NCBI RefSeq assembly: GCF_014596445.1
Contig: NZ_MECL01000060.1
Span: 1 to 59,195 of the forward strand
Source of the DNA: Streptomyces sp. CBMA29
Lineage (GTDB): Bacteria > Actinomycetota > Actinomycetes > Streptomycetales > Streptomycetaceae
Length of the DNA stretch: 59,195 bases
Direction: 5' to 3'
The notes under the pieces were generated by a model. It had not been told where the DNA came from and searched no databases. It saw nothing but the letters and a program-made list of their open reading frames with translations. The translations under genes were made by a program, and so were the position numbers. The number at the start of each line of letters is the position of its first letter. Position 1 is the stretch's first letter. Shown here piece after piece: positions 16,671 through 24,897 of this stretch.

Positions 16671-17686
16671 TTGACTGCCTCCTTGCGGGACGCGTCGGCC
16701 TTGCGGCCGCCCGGGTTCTCGGTCTCCTCGTCGGTCGCGTTCTCCTGTTCGGCCGCGTGGCCGGTCAGGGAGATGAACACGTCGTCCAGGGTGGGCCGGC
16801 GCAGGCCGATGTCGTCGATCTCGATGCCCTGCGCGTCCAGGTCGCGGATCACCTCGGCGAGCAGCTTGGCGCCGCCGGTCACCGGGACGGTGATCTTCCG
16901 CTGGTGTTCCTCGATCTTCGCGTCGCCCTTGCCGAATCCGGCGAGCGCGCGGGCAGCGTCGGAGATGCGGTCCCGCTCGTGCACGACGACCTCGACGCGT
17001 TCGCCGCCGGTCTGCGCCTTGAGCTGGTCGGAGGTGCCGCGCGCGATGACCTTGCCGTGGTCGATCACGCAGATGTCGTGCGCGAGGTGGTCGGCCTCTT
17101 CCAGGTACTGGGTGGTGAGCAGCAAGGTGGTGCCGCCCGCGACCAGTTCCTGGATGACCTCCCAGAGCTGCTGGCGGTTGCGCGGGTCGAGGCCGGTGGT
17201 CGGCTCGTCCATGAACATCACCGGCGGGCTCACGACGAGCGCGGCGGCGAGGTCGAGGCGGCGGCGCATACCGCCGGAGTAGGTCTTGGAGGGCCGGTTC
17301 GCGGCGTCCGCCAGATTGAAGCGCTCCAGCAGTTCGTCGGCCCGCGCGCGGGCCGCCTTGGCGCTCATCTGGTAGAGCTGGCCGACCATCTGGATGTTCT
17401 CCCGGCCGGTCAGATACTCGTCGACCGCGGCGAACTGTCCCGACAGGCCGATGTGCCTGCGGACCTCGTTGGGGTGCTTCAGTACGTCGATGCCCGCGAC
17501 GACGGCCTTGCCGCTGTCGGGTTGCAGGAGTGTGGTCAGGACCCGGACGGCGGTGGTCTTTCCCGCGCCGTTCGGCCCGAGCAGCCCGAGGACCGTGCCC
17601 TCCGGCACGTCGAGGTCCACTCCCCCCAGTGCCTTGACATCGCCGAAGGTCTTCACAAGACCCTCTGCATAGATGGCGCCCGGCAT
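16667..17686 (-). CDS. ABC exporter ATPase (DrrA-like)
   Basis: 339 aa. Walker A GPNGAGKTT lies near residue 40, the Q-loop segment IGLSGQFAAVDEYLTGREN near 85, signature YSGGMRRRLDLA near 138, Walker B VMFMDEPTTGLDP near 160. The C-terminal 100 residues with RRPTLDDVFISLTG match the DrrA tail that docks the permease. ATG 17686 is chosen because GGAG lies 7 nt upstream; an in-frame ATG at 17749 would add residues foreign to the family. The probable promoter, with a palindromic operator, is about 180 bp upstream. Confidence 0.92.
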   Translation of the reverse strand: MPGAIYAEGLVKTFGDVKALGGVDLDVPEGTVLGLLGPNGAGKTTAVRVLTTLLQPDSGKAVVAGIDVLKHPNEVRRHIGLSGQFAAVDEYLTGRENIQMVGQLYQMSAKAARARADELLERFNLADAANRPSKTYSGGMRRRLDLAAALVVSPPVMFMDEPTTGLDPRNRQQLWEVIQELVAGGTTLLLTTQYLEEADHLAHDICVIDHGKVIARGTSDQLKAQTGGERVEVVVHERDRISDAARALAGFGKGDAKIEEHQRKITVPVTGGAKLLAEVIRDLDAQGIEIDDIGLRRPTLDDVFISLTGHAAEQENATDEETENPGGRKADASRKEAVK

Positions 17687-18004
17687 TTTGTCACTCCGTC
17701 CGTTGGTGCGGTGTGCGACTCTCACGACTGGTGCTGTGTGCGGCTTCATGACTTCGACCGCCCGAACGGCCGAAACTCATCGCTCAGCGCGCGGCGGACC
17801 GCCCCGGGACCGCCCCGGGACTGCCCTGGGACCGCGCGGCGAACCGCGATAGAACGCGAGAATGACAGACGCGATATATCGCGTCAAGTCAATTTCACGT
17901 CCGCCGCGGAACCTGGTAAGCGGCGCGCCGCCGCAGGGGGTTCGGCGAGCGATTCCCCCACGGCGGCGGGTCGTACGACGGCGAGCGTCCGCCCGCAGGG
18001 GCGG
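17687..18004. other. 318-bp leader and promoter region of the exporter operon
   Basis: No gene. It holds the palindrome at 17868-17885 (separate entry) and, near 17800-17835, repeated GACCGCCCCGG-like units. Between 17886 and 18004 nothing beyond GC-rich spacer was seen. Confidence 0.5.
17868..17885 (-). promoter_or_regulatory. 18-bp perfect palindrome within a putative promoter
   Basis: GACGCGATATATCGCGTC is its own reverse complement. On the minus strand it sits in the spacer of TTGACG, 17 nt, CATTCT, where a repressor would block the polymerase. It faces the DrrAB-like operon, leaving about 160 nt of leader. Palindromes of this kind suit TetR- or PadR-type repressors; which one acts here is unknown. 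Confidence 0.6.
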
Positions 18005-19234
18005 TCACCGGATGACGGTGTACCCCGCGTTCTCCAGCGCCTCGCCCACGGCGACACAGTGCTCGGGTCCCTTGGTTTCCAGGTGCACCTCGACCTCGGC
18101 CTCGGTGAGGCCGAGCCGCGGGTCGGTGCGCACATGGCTAACATCGAGGACGTTAGCGTCGACCACTGACAACACCCCCAGGAGCGTGGCGAGCGCGCCG
18201 GGCCGGTCGGTGAGACGCAACCGCAGGGACAGATAACGCCCGGCGGCCGACATGCCGTGCCGGAGGATGCGCTGCATCAGCAGCGGGTCGACATTGCCGC
18301 CGGACAGCACCGCGACGACGGGGCCCCGCAGCGCCTCGGGCGCGGCCAGCAGCGCCGCGACCGGACTGGCTCCGGCCGGTTCCACGACCAGCTTCGCGCG
18401 TTCCAGGCAGAGCAGCAGCGCGGAGGAGAGCTGGTCCTCCGTCACCGTCACGACCTCGTCCACCAGGTCCCTGACCAGGGCGAACGGGATGTCGCCCGGA
18501 CGGCCGACCATGATCCCGTCGGCCATCGTGGCGACCGTGCCGAGCGCCACCGGGCGGCCGACCGCGAGCGAGGGCGGATACGCGGCGGCGCCCACGGCCT
18601 GCACTCCGATGATCTTCACATCGGGCCGCAGCGCCTTGACGGCGACCGCGAGACCGGCGGCGAGACCGCCGCCGCCGATGCCGACCACGATGGTGCCGAC
18701 CTCGGGGCACTGTTCAAGGATCTCCAGGCCCACCGTGCCCTGCCCGGCGATGATGTCCGGGTGGTCGAAGGGGTGGATGAAGACCGCCCCGGTCCGCTCG
18801 GCGTACTCCATGGCCGCCCGCAGCGTCTCGTCGACGACCGCGCCGTGCAGCCGTACCTCGGCGCCGTAGTCGCGGGTCGCGGCCACCTTGGGCAGCGGTG
18901 CGCCGACGGGCATGAAGACCGTCGAGCGGACCCCGAGCAGGGAGGCCGCGAGGGCGACGCCCTGGGCGTGGTTCCCGGCGCTGGCCGCCACCACCCCGGC
19001 CGCGCGCTCCTCCGGGCCGAGCCCCGCGATGCGGACGTACGCGCCGCGAATTTTGAACGAACCTGTGCGTTGAAGATTCTCGCATTTGAGGTGCACAGGT
19101 GCTCCGACCAGCGACGACAGATGGCGACTGCCTTCCATCGCGGTGATACGGGCCACCCCGGAGAGCATTTTGTGCGCTCCTCGCACGTCATCGAGGGTGA
19201 TCGAAGGGGACGCTGCGGGCACCGGACTGTCCAT
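18005..19234 (-). CDS. ilvA: Threonine ammonia-lyase with ACT domain (medium form)
   Basis: 409 aa. A PLP fold-type II enzyme converting threonine to 2-oxobutanoate and ammonia. The Schiff-base Lys61 is in TGSFKIRGAY, the substrate loop ASAGNHAQG near 93, and the PLP phosphate loop GIGGGGLAAG near 190. Residues from about 330 (RLTDRPGALATLLGVLS) form one ACT domain, the layout of the medium, catabolic-type threonine dehydratase rather than the long biosynthetic form with two ACT-like units. ATG 19234 is chosen over an upstream in-frame start because GGGAG precedes it. It diverges from the marR-like gene. Confidence 0.92.
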   Translation of the reverse strand: MDSPVPAASPSITLDDVRGAHKMLSGVARITAMEGSRHLSSLVGAPVHLKCENLQRTGSFKIRGAYVRIAGLGPEERAAGVVAASAGNHAQGVALAASLLGVRSTVFMPVGAPLPKVAATRDYGAEVRLHGAVVDETLRAAMEYAERTGAVFIHPFDHPDIIAGQGTVGLEILEQCPEVGTIVVGIGGGGLAAGLAVAVKALRPDVKIIGVQAVGAAAYPPSLAVGRPVALGTVATMADGIMVGRPGDIPFALVRDLVDEVVTVTEDQLSSALLLCLERAKLVVEPAGASPVAALLAAPEALRGPVVAVLSGGNVDPLLMQRILRHGMSAAGRYLSLRLRLTDRPGALATLLGVLSVVDANVLDVSHVRTDPRLGLTEAEVEVHLETKGPEHCVAVGEALENAGYTVIR

Positions 19235-19443
19235 GGGCCCAGTCTCCCAGCTCCGGCGGACCGCCACCGCCGGGGGCCAAGGGTGTCACCGGGCGGCCGG
19301 AATCCGTGTCAGGGCCGGGGCCGGGGCGGGCGGCGTATTGCCGGTGAAGGGTCACGGGGCCTTCCGCGCCGCGTACTCTTCTCCACAACTTCCCGCCTTC
19401 CCGTTCCCCTTCACAGGACCGACAGAACGCGAGCTTCAAGGTC

Positions 19444-20010
19444 ATGTCCAACCCCACGGAGACCTCGACCGAACTCCTTGAGCGCCTCCAGCACCAGGTC
19501 GCACTTTTCGCCCGTCGCGCGGAACAGACGCGGCTCGGCGGAGTCGGCAAGGCCCGCAACTCCATGGACCGCGCCGCCTATCTGCTGCTCAACCGGCTCG
19601 ACCGCGAAGGCCCGATGGGCGTCAAGGCGCTCGCCGAGGCCATGGGCATCGACTCCTCCACGGTCACCCGCCAGGTCGCCCCGCTCGTCGACACCGGCCT
19701 GGTCAAGCGCACTTCGCACCCGGAGGACGGCCGCGCCGTCGTCCTCGCCCTCTCGCCGCGCGGCCGGTCCCGGCTCGACGCGGTGCGCGACTCCCGCCGA
19801 CGGCTGATGGCCGAGGTCACCGACGAGTGGACCCCGCAGGAGCGGGAGATCTTCACCGAGCTGCTGGCCCGCTTCAACACCTCGCTCTCCGACTGGCACA
19901 CCGGGGCGGGGCAGCGCGATGAGCCGGACTCCGACGAGGCCGACGAGGCCGGCGGGACGGATGGGACCGGCGGCGCGACGGGGGCGCGGGGAGACACGCA
20001 AGGGGCTTGA
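19444..20010 (+). CDS. MarR-family transcriptional regulator
   Basis: 188 aa. A winged helix-turn-helix lies at about residues 55-105 (MGVKALAEAMGIDSSTVTRQ, then wing HPEDGRAVVLALSPRG), flanked by dimerisation helices. The last 35 residues are an acidic Gly/Thr-rich tail not typical of MarR (the core is about 150 aa). The ribosome-binding site is weak (AAGG, 4 nt before ATG 19444). The stop overlaps the next gene's TTG, so the regulator, a sigma-like protein and a small membrane protein form one coupled unit. Target and ligand are unknown. Confidence 0.88.
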   Translation: MSNPTETSTELLERLQHQVALFARRAEQTRLGGVGKARNSMDRAAYLLLNRLDREGPMGVKALAEAMGIDSSTVTRQVAPLVDTGLVKRTSHPEDGRAVVLALSPRGRSRLDAVRDSRRRLMAEVTDEWTPQEREIFTELLARFNTSLSDWHTGAGQRDEPDSDEADEAGGTDGTGGATGARGDTQGA

Positions 20011-20600
20011 CCCGGAACACCCGGTTGCCGTCCCATGGCCGCGTGGGGAAGCGCCGGGCGGCAGCGGAGAACCGACGGGACGCCGAATTCGCGGCGTTCA
20101 CCGCGGGAGCGGCGGGCCGTCTGCTGCACGCCGCCACTCTGCTCACGGGCGACCCGGAGACCGCCGACCGCCTCCTGACCGCGACGCTCGCGCACGTCTA
20201 CGCCAACTGGTTCACGATGCGCGCGGAGGACCCGTACGAACGGGCCAGGAGCGAGCTGGTACGGCGGTTCGCCTACCGCCCGTGGTGGCGGCGGCCCCGC
20301 GGCGGCACGCTGGACCGGCTCAGCGGCCAGGAGCGGCTGATCGTCGTGCTGCGGCACTTCGAGGGCGTCGCGGAGGAGCAGGCCGCCGCCCAACTCGGCC
20401 TGCCCGTCGAGCGGGTGCGGGCCATCTGCGCCCGCGGGACGGCCACGCTGCGCAGCAGGCCAGAAGGCGACGACCCGGCGGCCGACGCGGCGGCCAGGGC
20501 CGTGGCCGCCGCCGCGGCGCGCGCCCGCAGAGCCCCCGGCGGGTCAGAACCGGCGTCCGGGGCAACGGAGTTGGCCGAGTCCAGCGCGGTGGCGCCGTGA
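20007..20600 (+). CDS. Sigma-70-like protein (degenerate ECF/SigE-type)
   Basis: 197 aa. The N-terminal part (EFAAFTAGAAGRLLHAATLL, ADRLLTATLAHVYANW) resembles sigma region 2 of the SigE subgroup of ECF factors. The region-4 helix-turn-helix is better preserved (LSGQERLIVVLRHFEGVAEE, then QAAAQLGLPVERVRAICARG). The C-terminal 45 residues are Ala/Arg-rich. Probable start TTG 20007, with AAGGGG upstream and a 4-bp overlap with the marR-like stop; GTG 20043 is an alternative. It overlaps the following membrane gene, which could tether or control it (inference). Confidence 0.65.
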   Translation: MTRNTRLPSHGRVGKRRAAAENRRDAEFAAFTAGAAGRLLHAATLLTGDPETADRLLTATLAHVYANWFTMRAEDPYERARSELVRRFAYRPWWRRPRGGTLDRLSGQERLIVVLRHFEGVAEEQAAAQLGLPVERVRAICARGTATLRSRPEGDDPAADAAARAVAAAAARARRAPGGSEPASGATELAESSAVAP

Positions 20601-20860
20601 GCCGCCTGCCCAACCGCCGCGACGACGAGGTGCGCCGCCTGCTGGACACCCCGCACCCGGTGGTCCCGCTCGACCTCACCGCCCGCGCCGCCGCCCGCGG
20701 ACGCCGGATCGTACGCCGTCGCCGTGCCGTGCGACTCGCCCTGTGGCTGGTGCTGTTCGCGGCCGTCCTGGCCGGTGTCGTCCTGGCCGCGGCGGCCTGG
20801 CCCGACCACTCGGCCCATACGACGCCGACGGACGGCAGTTGGTGGTCGGCGACGGGCTGA
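20597..20860 (+). CDS. Small membrane protein coupled to the sigma-like gene
   Basis: 87 aa. The N-terminal 45 residues are basic and cytoplasmic (RRLLDTPHPVVPLDLTARA), followed by an Arg cluster and one membrane helix (LALWLVLFAAVLAGVVLAAA). A short extracytoplasmic tail ends it. GTG 20597 overlaps the upstream stop (GTGA). No known family is recognised. The size and position recall membrane partners of sigma factors, but there is no zinc-finger anti-sigma motif. Confidence 0.65.
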   Translation: MSRLPNRRDDEVRRLLDTPHPVVPLDLTARAAARGRRIVRRRRAVRLALWLVLFAAVLAGVVLAAAAWPDHSAHTTPTDGSWWSATG

Positions 20861-20899
20861 CGCCTTTCGTGTGAAAGGCGTCGGGCCCGTACGGGCCCG
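20859..20899. terminator. Double hairpin terminator between convergent units
   Basis: gacgccttt (20859-20867) pairs with 20874-20882 around a 6-nt loop, and directly after it 20882-20899 is an 18-bp perfect palindrome. It lies between the small membrane gene and convergent metB. Confidence 0.75.
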
Positions 20900-20931
20900 G
20901 GAGTTCGGGTTCTCAGGACCGTGTCGCGACC

Positions 20932-22104
20932 TCAGCCGAGGGCCTGCGCCAGATCGGCCAGCAGGTCGTCGGCGGCCTCGATGCCGACCGACAGGCGTAC
21001 CAGATCGGCGGGCACCTCCAGCGCGGAACCGGCCACCGAGGCGTGCGTCATACGGCCCGGGTGCTCGATCAACGACTCGACGCCGCCGAGGGATTCGCCG
21101 AGCGTGAAGAGCTCCGCGCGGTCGCAGACGGCGACCGCCGCGTCCTCGCCGCCCACGACACGGAAGGACACCATGCCGCCGAACGCCTTCATCTGCTTGG
21201 CGGCCACCTCGTGCCCCGCGTGCTCCGGCAGCCCCGGGTAGTACACCTGCGCCACCTTCGGGTGCGCGGCCAGCATGTCGGCCACCCGCGTCGCGTTGGC
21301 GCTGTGCCGGTCCATCCGTACCGCGAGCGTCTTGACGCCGCGCATCACCAGCCACGCGTCGAACGGCCCGGCGACCGCGCCCATCGCGTTCTGGTGGTAC
21401 GCCAACTCCTCGCCCAGGCCCGCGTCCGAGGTGACCAGCGCGCCGCCGACCACGTCGGAGTGCCCGCCCATGTACTTGGTCGTGGAGTGCACGACGACGT
21501 CCGCGCCGAGCGCCAACGGCTGCTGGAGGTAGGGGCTCGCGAAGGTGTTGTCGACCACCAGCCGCACCCCGGCCTGCCGGGCGACCCCGGCGAGCGCCGC
21601 GATGTCGGTGATGCCGAGCAGCGGGTTCGAGGGCGTCTCGACCCAGATCAGCCTGGTCTCCGGCCGGAGCGCGTCCCGTACCGCCTGGACGTCGGAGGTG
21701 TCGGCCACCGACCAGCGCACGCCCCAGCGCTCCACGACCTTCGCGAAGAGCCGGAAGGTGCCGCCGTACGCGTCGTCGGGGATCACCACATGGTCGCCCG
21801 GCGCGAGCATCGTACGCAGCAGGCAGTCCTCGGCCGCGAGCCCCGAGGCGAAGGCGAGGCCGCGGCTGCCGCCCTCCAGCGCCGCCAGGTTCTCTTCGAG
21901 GGCGGTCCTGGTCGGGTTGGCCGACCGGCTGTACTCGTAGCCGCCGCGCAGCCCGCCGACACCGTCCTGCTTGTACGTCGACACCTGGTAGATCGGCGTC
22001 ACCACGGCCCCGGTCTGCGCGTCCGCGGCCTGGCCGGCGTGGATCGCGAGGGTCTCGAAGTGCTGGTGCCCGATGTCCTGGTGCCCGATGTGCTTGTCGC
22101 TCAT
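20932..22104 (-). CDS. metB: Cystathionine gamma-synthase/lyase
   Basis: 390 aa. A PLP fold-type I enzyme of the Cys/Met metabolism family; Lys210 in HSTTKYMGGHSD binds PLP. Motifs YSRSANPTR, AFASGLAA and EHPGRMTHAS are those of MetB-type enzymes joining an activated homoserine with cysteine. Lyase activity is possible in actinobacteria. The N-terminus holds a duplicated stretch (IGHQD then IGHQH) from a 15-bp repeat. ATG 22104 has no ribosome-binding site, but TACGCT lies 7 nt upstream of it, consistent with a leaderless mRNA. Confidence 0.92.
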   Translation of the reverse strand: MSDKHIGHQDIGHQHFETLAIHAGQAADAQTGAVVTPIYQVSTYKQDGVGGLRGGYEYSRSANPTRTALEENLAALEGGSRGLAFASGLAAEDCLLRTMLAPGDHVVIPDDAYGGTFRLFAKVVERWGVRWSVADTSDVQAVRDALRPETRLIWVETPSNPLLGITDIAALAGVARQAGVRLVVDNTFASPYLQQPLALGADVVVHSTTKYMGGHSDVVGGALVTSDAGLGEELAYHQNAMGAVAGPFDAWLVMRGVKTLAVRMDRHSANATRVADMLAAHPKVAQVYYPGLPEHAGHEVAAKQMKAFGGMVSFRVVGGEDAAVAVCDRAELFTLGESLGGVESLIEHPGRMTHASVAGSALEVPADLVRLSVGIEAADDLLADLAQALG

Positions 22105-22126
22105 GGCCCCGAGCGTAGTGCCGCCG

Positions 22127-22690
22127 TCAGGCGCGCGCCGACAGCCTCGCGCGCAGCACGGCCGCGCTGCGCTCGCACCACTCGACGTTTCCCCGCTCGA
22201 AGGCGAGGCCGCGCAGGCAGGTCAGATACGGGCCGATGCGGGTGCCGTGGCGCAGGAAGTCCTCTTCGTCCCGGTCGCCGCGGAGCGTGCCGAGCAGGGC
22301 CGTGAACAGCTCGACCTTCGCCGCCGCGAAGGCGGCGCGCTCCATGAGCTGGGCGATGACGGCCTCGGTGTCGAGGCGGTCGGCGGTCTGAACCTTCACC
22401 AGGAGTTCATCACGGATGAAGGACGGTTTCGCGGGCGCCGCCGCGAAGCGTTCCAGTTCGGCGAGGCCGGCGTCGGTCACCTGGAAGAGGCGCTTGTTCG
22501 GCCGCGTGTCCTGGACCACCTCCCGGCCGGTGACCAGGCCGTCGCCCTCCAGCCTGGTCAGTTCCGCGTAGAGCTGCTGGGGCAGCGCGTGCCAGAAGTT
22601 GGCCACGCCGACGTTGAACGCCTTGGCGAGCTGGTAGCCGCTCAACTCCTCGTCCAGCAGCGCCGCGAGCACCGCGTGGCGCAAAGCCAT
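22127..22690 (-). CDS. PadR-family transcriptional regulator
   Basis: 187 aa. The N-terminal winged helix runs ALRHAVLAALLDEELSGYQL, then QQLYAELTRLEGDGLVTG, typical of PadR. The C-terminal Vir_C-like helical domain (about 95-187) would dimerise. ATG 22690 follows GGAGGAGG. It diverges from the SnoaL-like gene across about 140 bp containing an inverted repeat, so it probably represses both. Its ligand is unknown. Confidence 0.88.
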   Translation of the reverse strand: MALRHAVLAALLDEELSGYQLAKAFNVGVANFWHALPQQLYAELTRLEGDGLVTGREVVQDTRPNKRLFQVTDAGLAELERFAAAPAKPSFIRDELLVKVQTADRLDTEAVIAQLMERAAFAAAKVELFTALLGTLRGDRDEEDFLRHGTRIGPYLTCLRGLAFERGNVEWCERSAAVLRARLSARA

Positions 22691-22735
22691 CGCCCGGCCT
22701 CCTCCCGTCCGCCCGGTCCGTTGTACGCTCGACAT

Positions 22736-22773
22736 GATACTCAAGAAAGTGACTATTCAGATCCATGAGTATC
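22736..22773. promoter_or_regulatory. Inverted repeat between padR-like and SnoaL-like genes
   Basis: GATACTCA (22736-22743) and TGAGTATC (22766-22773) are perfect 8-bp arms with 22 nt between, in an A/T-rich island of the divergent intergenic region. This is a candidate PadR operator; the long spacer leaves doubt. Confidence 0.4.
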
Positions 22774-22828
22774 GCGCGCGTACCCGTGCCCAGGACCGCA
22801 GGACCGCAGAACCGAAGGAGCAGCCGCC

Positions 22829-23266
22829 ATGACCTCAGCAGACCCCTCCGCCTTCCGCGCCGCCGCCGAGTCGGGCGACGTCGAGGCCCTCAGCCGCCTG
22901 TTCACCGACGACATCCGGCTCTACAGCCCGGTGAAGTTCACCCCGTTCGAGGGCAAGCCGCTCGTCGTCGGCCTCTTCCACGTCCTGGTCAGGACCTTCG
23001 AGGACTTCCGCTACATCGGCCGATTCGACGGCTCCGCCCTGAGCACCGGTGACGGCGCCGACACCCCGTCCGCGATCCTGCTCTTCCGCGCCACCGTCAA
23101 CGGCAAGGAGATCCACGGCATCGACATGCTCCAGTTCGACCCCGCCGGGCTGATCAAGGAGATCACCGTCATGGTCCGCCCCCAGTCCGCCGTCCACACC
23201 CTCGGCGAAGCCATCCTCGCCGGTCTCGTCGCCGACGGCCTGGTCCCGTCCCCGAGCCCCCGCTGA
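22829..23266 (+). CDS. SnoaL/NTF2-like small protein
   Basis: 145 aa. It has the NTF2-like pattern: an N-terminal helix pair (DVEALSRLFTDDIRLYSPV), then a curved sheet with FRYIGRFDG and IHGIDMLQFDPAGLIKEITV. Relatives include SnoaL polyketide cyclases and isomerases of small lipophilic compounds; the DxxQFD...GLIKEI part is common to the fold and does not fix the reaction. It starts after GAAGGAG. Next to PadR, it may belong to a detoxification response (inference). Confidence 0.8.
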   Translation: MTSADPSAFRAAAESGDVEALSRLFTDDIRLYSPVKFTPFEGKPLVVGLFHVLVRTFEDFRYIGRFDGSALSTGDGADTPSAILLFRATVNGKEIHGIDMLQFDPAGLIKEITVMVRPQSAVHTLGEAILAGLVADGLVPSPSPR

Positions 23267-23274
23267 CGGCCGTC

Positions 23275-24054
23275 TCAGCCGGAGGAGACGATGCCCGCCG
23301 CGCGGGCGGCCGTGAGCCACTGCGGGAACTCGTTGAGCAACTGGTCGTAGAGGTCGGCGTCCGCGATGGCCTTGGGCGAGGGTCCCGCGGCGAAGAATCC
23401 CGCGTTGTCGATGACCCGGCGGGCGGGCACCGGCAGGTCGTCCAGCTTGTGGAGGAAGCGGAATTCGTCCTGCCCGAAGCCGACGAACTGCCAGAAGATC
23501 GGCAGCCGGGCCGCCGTGCACAGCACATGCTCCGCGGCGGTCTTCGACGACGGTGACCCGTCGGTCTGGAAGACGACGAAGGCCGGGTCCTTCGCCCCGC
23601 AGGCCGTGTAGTGGTCGATGACCGCCTGCATGGCGACGTGGTAGTTGGTGCGCCCCATGTGCCCCATCGACTCGTGCAGCGGGGAGATCCGGTCGCGGTA
23701 CGCGTCCAGGCCGATGTCCGCCGTGCCGTCGATCTCCGTCGAGAAGAACACCACCGGCACCACCCCGTCGTCGTCCAGATTCGCCGCGAGCGCGAGCGTC
23801 TGCTCCGCGAGGTGCTGCACCGACCCGTCCCGGTAGTACGGCCGCATGCTCCCCGACCGGTCGAGCACCAGATACACCGCGGCCCGCTCCCCGCCCACCC
23901 GGTGCTTGGCCAGCGACACAGCCGCCGTCTTGTACAGACTCACCAGGCCCGGAGCCCGGTCGGTGACCTTCTCCAAACTGATCGCCGCACCACCGCCCGG
24001 CTTCGGTCTCTTGCGGTAGTCGATCCGGGAGGACTTACGGTAATCAATCGTCAT
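23275..24054 (-). CDS. VWA-domain protein (TerF-like)
   Basis: 259 aa. A von Willebrand A domain spans about residues 55-240. The metal-ion-dependent adhesion site is DRSGSM near residue 65, with T in GRTNYHVA and D in FQTDGSPSS completing it. Similar cytoplasmic VWA proteins occur in tellurite-resistance (Ter) stress systems, but no TerD-type gene is adjacent. The N-terminus has a duplicated IDYRK stretch. It is convergent with the SnoaL-like gene (8 bp between). Confidence 0.85.
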   Translation of the reverse strand: MTIDYRKSSRIDYRKRPKPGGGAAISLEKVTDRAPGLVSLYKTAAVSLAKHRVGGERAAVYLVLDRSGSMRPYYRDGSVQHLAEQTLALAANLDDDGVVPVVFFSTEIDGTADIGLDAYRDRISPLHESMGHMGRTNYHVAMQAVIDHYTACGAKDPAFVVFQTDGSPSSKTAAEHVLCTAARLPIFWQFVGFGQDEFRFLHKLDDLPVPARRVIDNAGFFAAGPSPKAIADADLYDQLLNEFPQWLTAARAAGIVSSG

Positions 24055-24124
24055 GCGCCGTGATTGTCCTCCAACCCCCCTCCCCTCGCCCGCCGTTGCC
24101 GAAATCCGCGGCGCCCCCGGAGGG

Positions 24125-24463
24125 TCAGGCGGTTGTTGTGGGGGAGGTCGGGGAGGTGGGGAGGCGGTAGTCGGACAGGGAGAGCATGCGGCGGTGCTGG
24201 GGGTGCAGGCCCGTGATGTGGAGCGGGAGCGCGAAGGCGGTGCAGCGGGCGTGCAGGCTGCTCAGGAAGCGCAGCGCCGTCGTGTCCATGAAGGGGACGG
24301 CGTCGAAGTCGAGGTGGACGCCGCGCAGGCCGGGGCGCAGCGCCAGTTGGGCCTGGGTCAGGGCCGGGCGGGCTTCGAGGTCGATTTCACCGCACGGCCG
24401 GAAGGTGAGTATCCCGTCGTCGTCCAGCGCGGTCGGACAGGTGAAGGGAGCCGTGGCGTCCAT
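24125..24463 (-). CDS. STAS-domain anti-sigma-factor antagonist-like protein
   Basis: 112 aa, a single STAS domain. The GEIDLEARPALTQA start and HLDFDAVPFMDTTALRFLSS core match SpoIIAA-type antagonists. The usual phosphorylated Ser in the D-S-S/T-G motif is Thr here (DTTAL). A role in partner switching with an anti-sigma kinase is likely, but no kinase is in the window. The Thr/Pro tail is unusual. It is last in the minus-strand run that includes the ECF sigma gene, 103 bp after the small Asp23 gene. Confidence 0.85.
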   Translation of the reverse strand: MDATAPFTCPTALDDDGILTFRPCGEIDLEARPALTQAQLALRPGLRGVHLDFDAVPFMDTTALRFLSSLHARCTAFALPLHITGLHPQHRRMLSLSDYRLPTSPTSPTTTA

Positions 24464-24566
24464 GGCGGTCGATGTCCTCTCTCGAATCTCGAAGGGTCCG
24501 CACCCTTGGACACCGTCGGCGGACGGAAATCACGCGCGTGGACGTACCAGCCAAGGACCGGCGGTC

Positions 24567-24893
24567 TCAGACGATCGCGGTGACCGTCACCGACACCGTG
24601 ACCGGCGTGGTCAGCGTCTGCGGATACGTCGCGTAGACCGCCTCGACGACCGCCTTCCGCACGTGCTGGGCGACCCGGGCCGCCTGGTAGCCGGTGCGCA
24701 CGGCCAGCGAGACGGTGACCGCGCACTGCGCGGGGTCGGTCCGCCACCGCACGGTGACACCGGGGGCGGTACGCGAGCGCAGGCGGTCGGTCAGGCGCGG
24801 GCTGAGGTAGGCGACGCCGGGGACGTCGACCGCGGCGGCGGCCGCGGCGGTCGCGGTCTCGCGCTCTTCCGGTGTGCGGGTCAGCGGGTTCAT
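24567..24893 (-). CDS. Short Asp23-family protein
   Basis: 108 aa. The sequence VDVPGVAYLSPRLTDRLRSR, followed by VSLAVRTGYQAARVAQHVRK and a final VSVTVTAIV, corresponds to the Asp23/Gls24 alkaline-shock fold (central beta-helix-beta unit) in shortened form. It lies 4 bp after the Zn-finger/Asp23 gene, so it is co-translated. Asp23 proteins gather at the membrane through partners in Firmicutes; in streptomycetes the role is unknown. Confidence 0.72.
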   Translation of the reverse strand: MNPLTRTPEERETATAAAAAAVDVPGVAYLSPRLTDRLRSRTAPGVTVRWRTDPAQCAVTVSLAVRTGYQAARVAQHVRKAVVEAVYATYPQTLTTPVTVSVTVTAIV

Positions 24894-24897
24894 CGGG

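Noticed and set aside
20882..20899. 18-bp palindrome read as an operator.
   Set aside because: It follows a hairpin directly between two convergent genes, so a terminator role is simpler.
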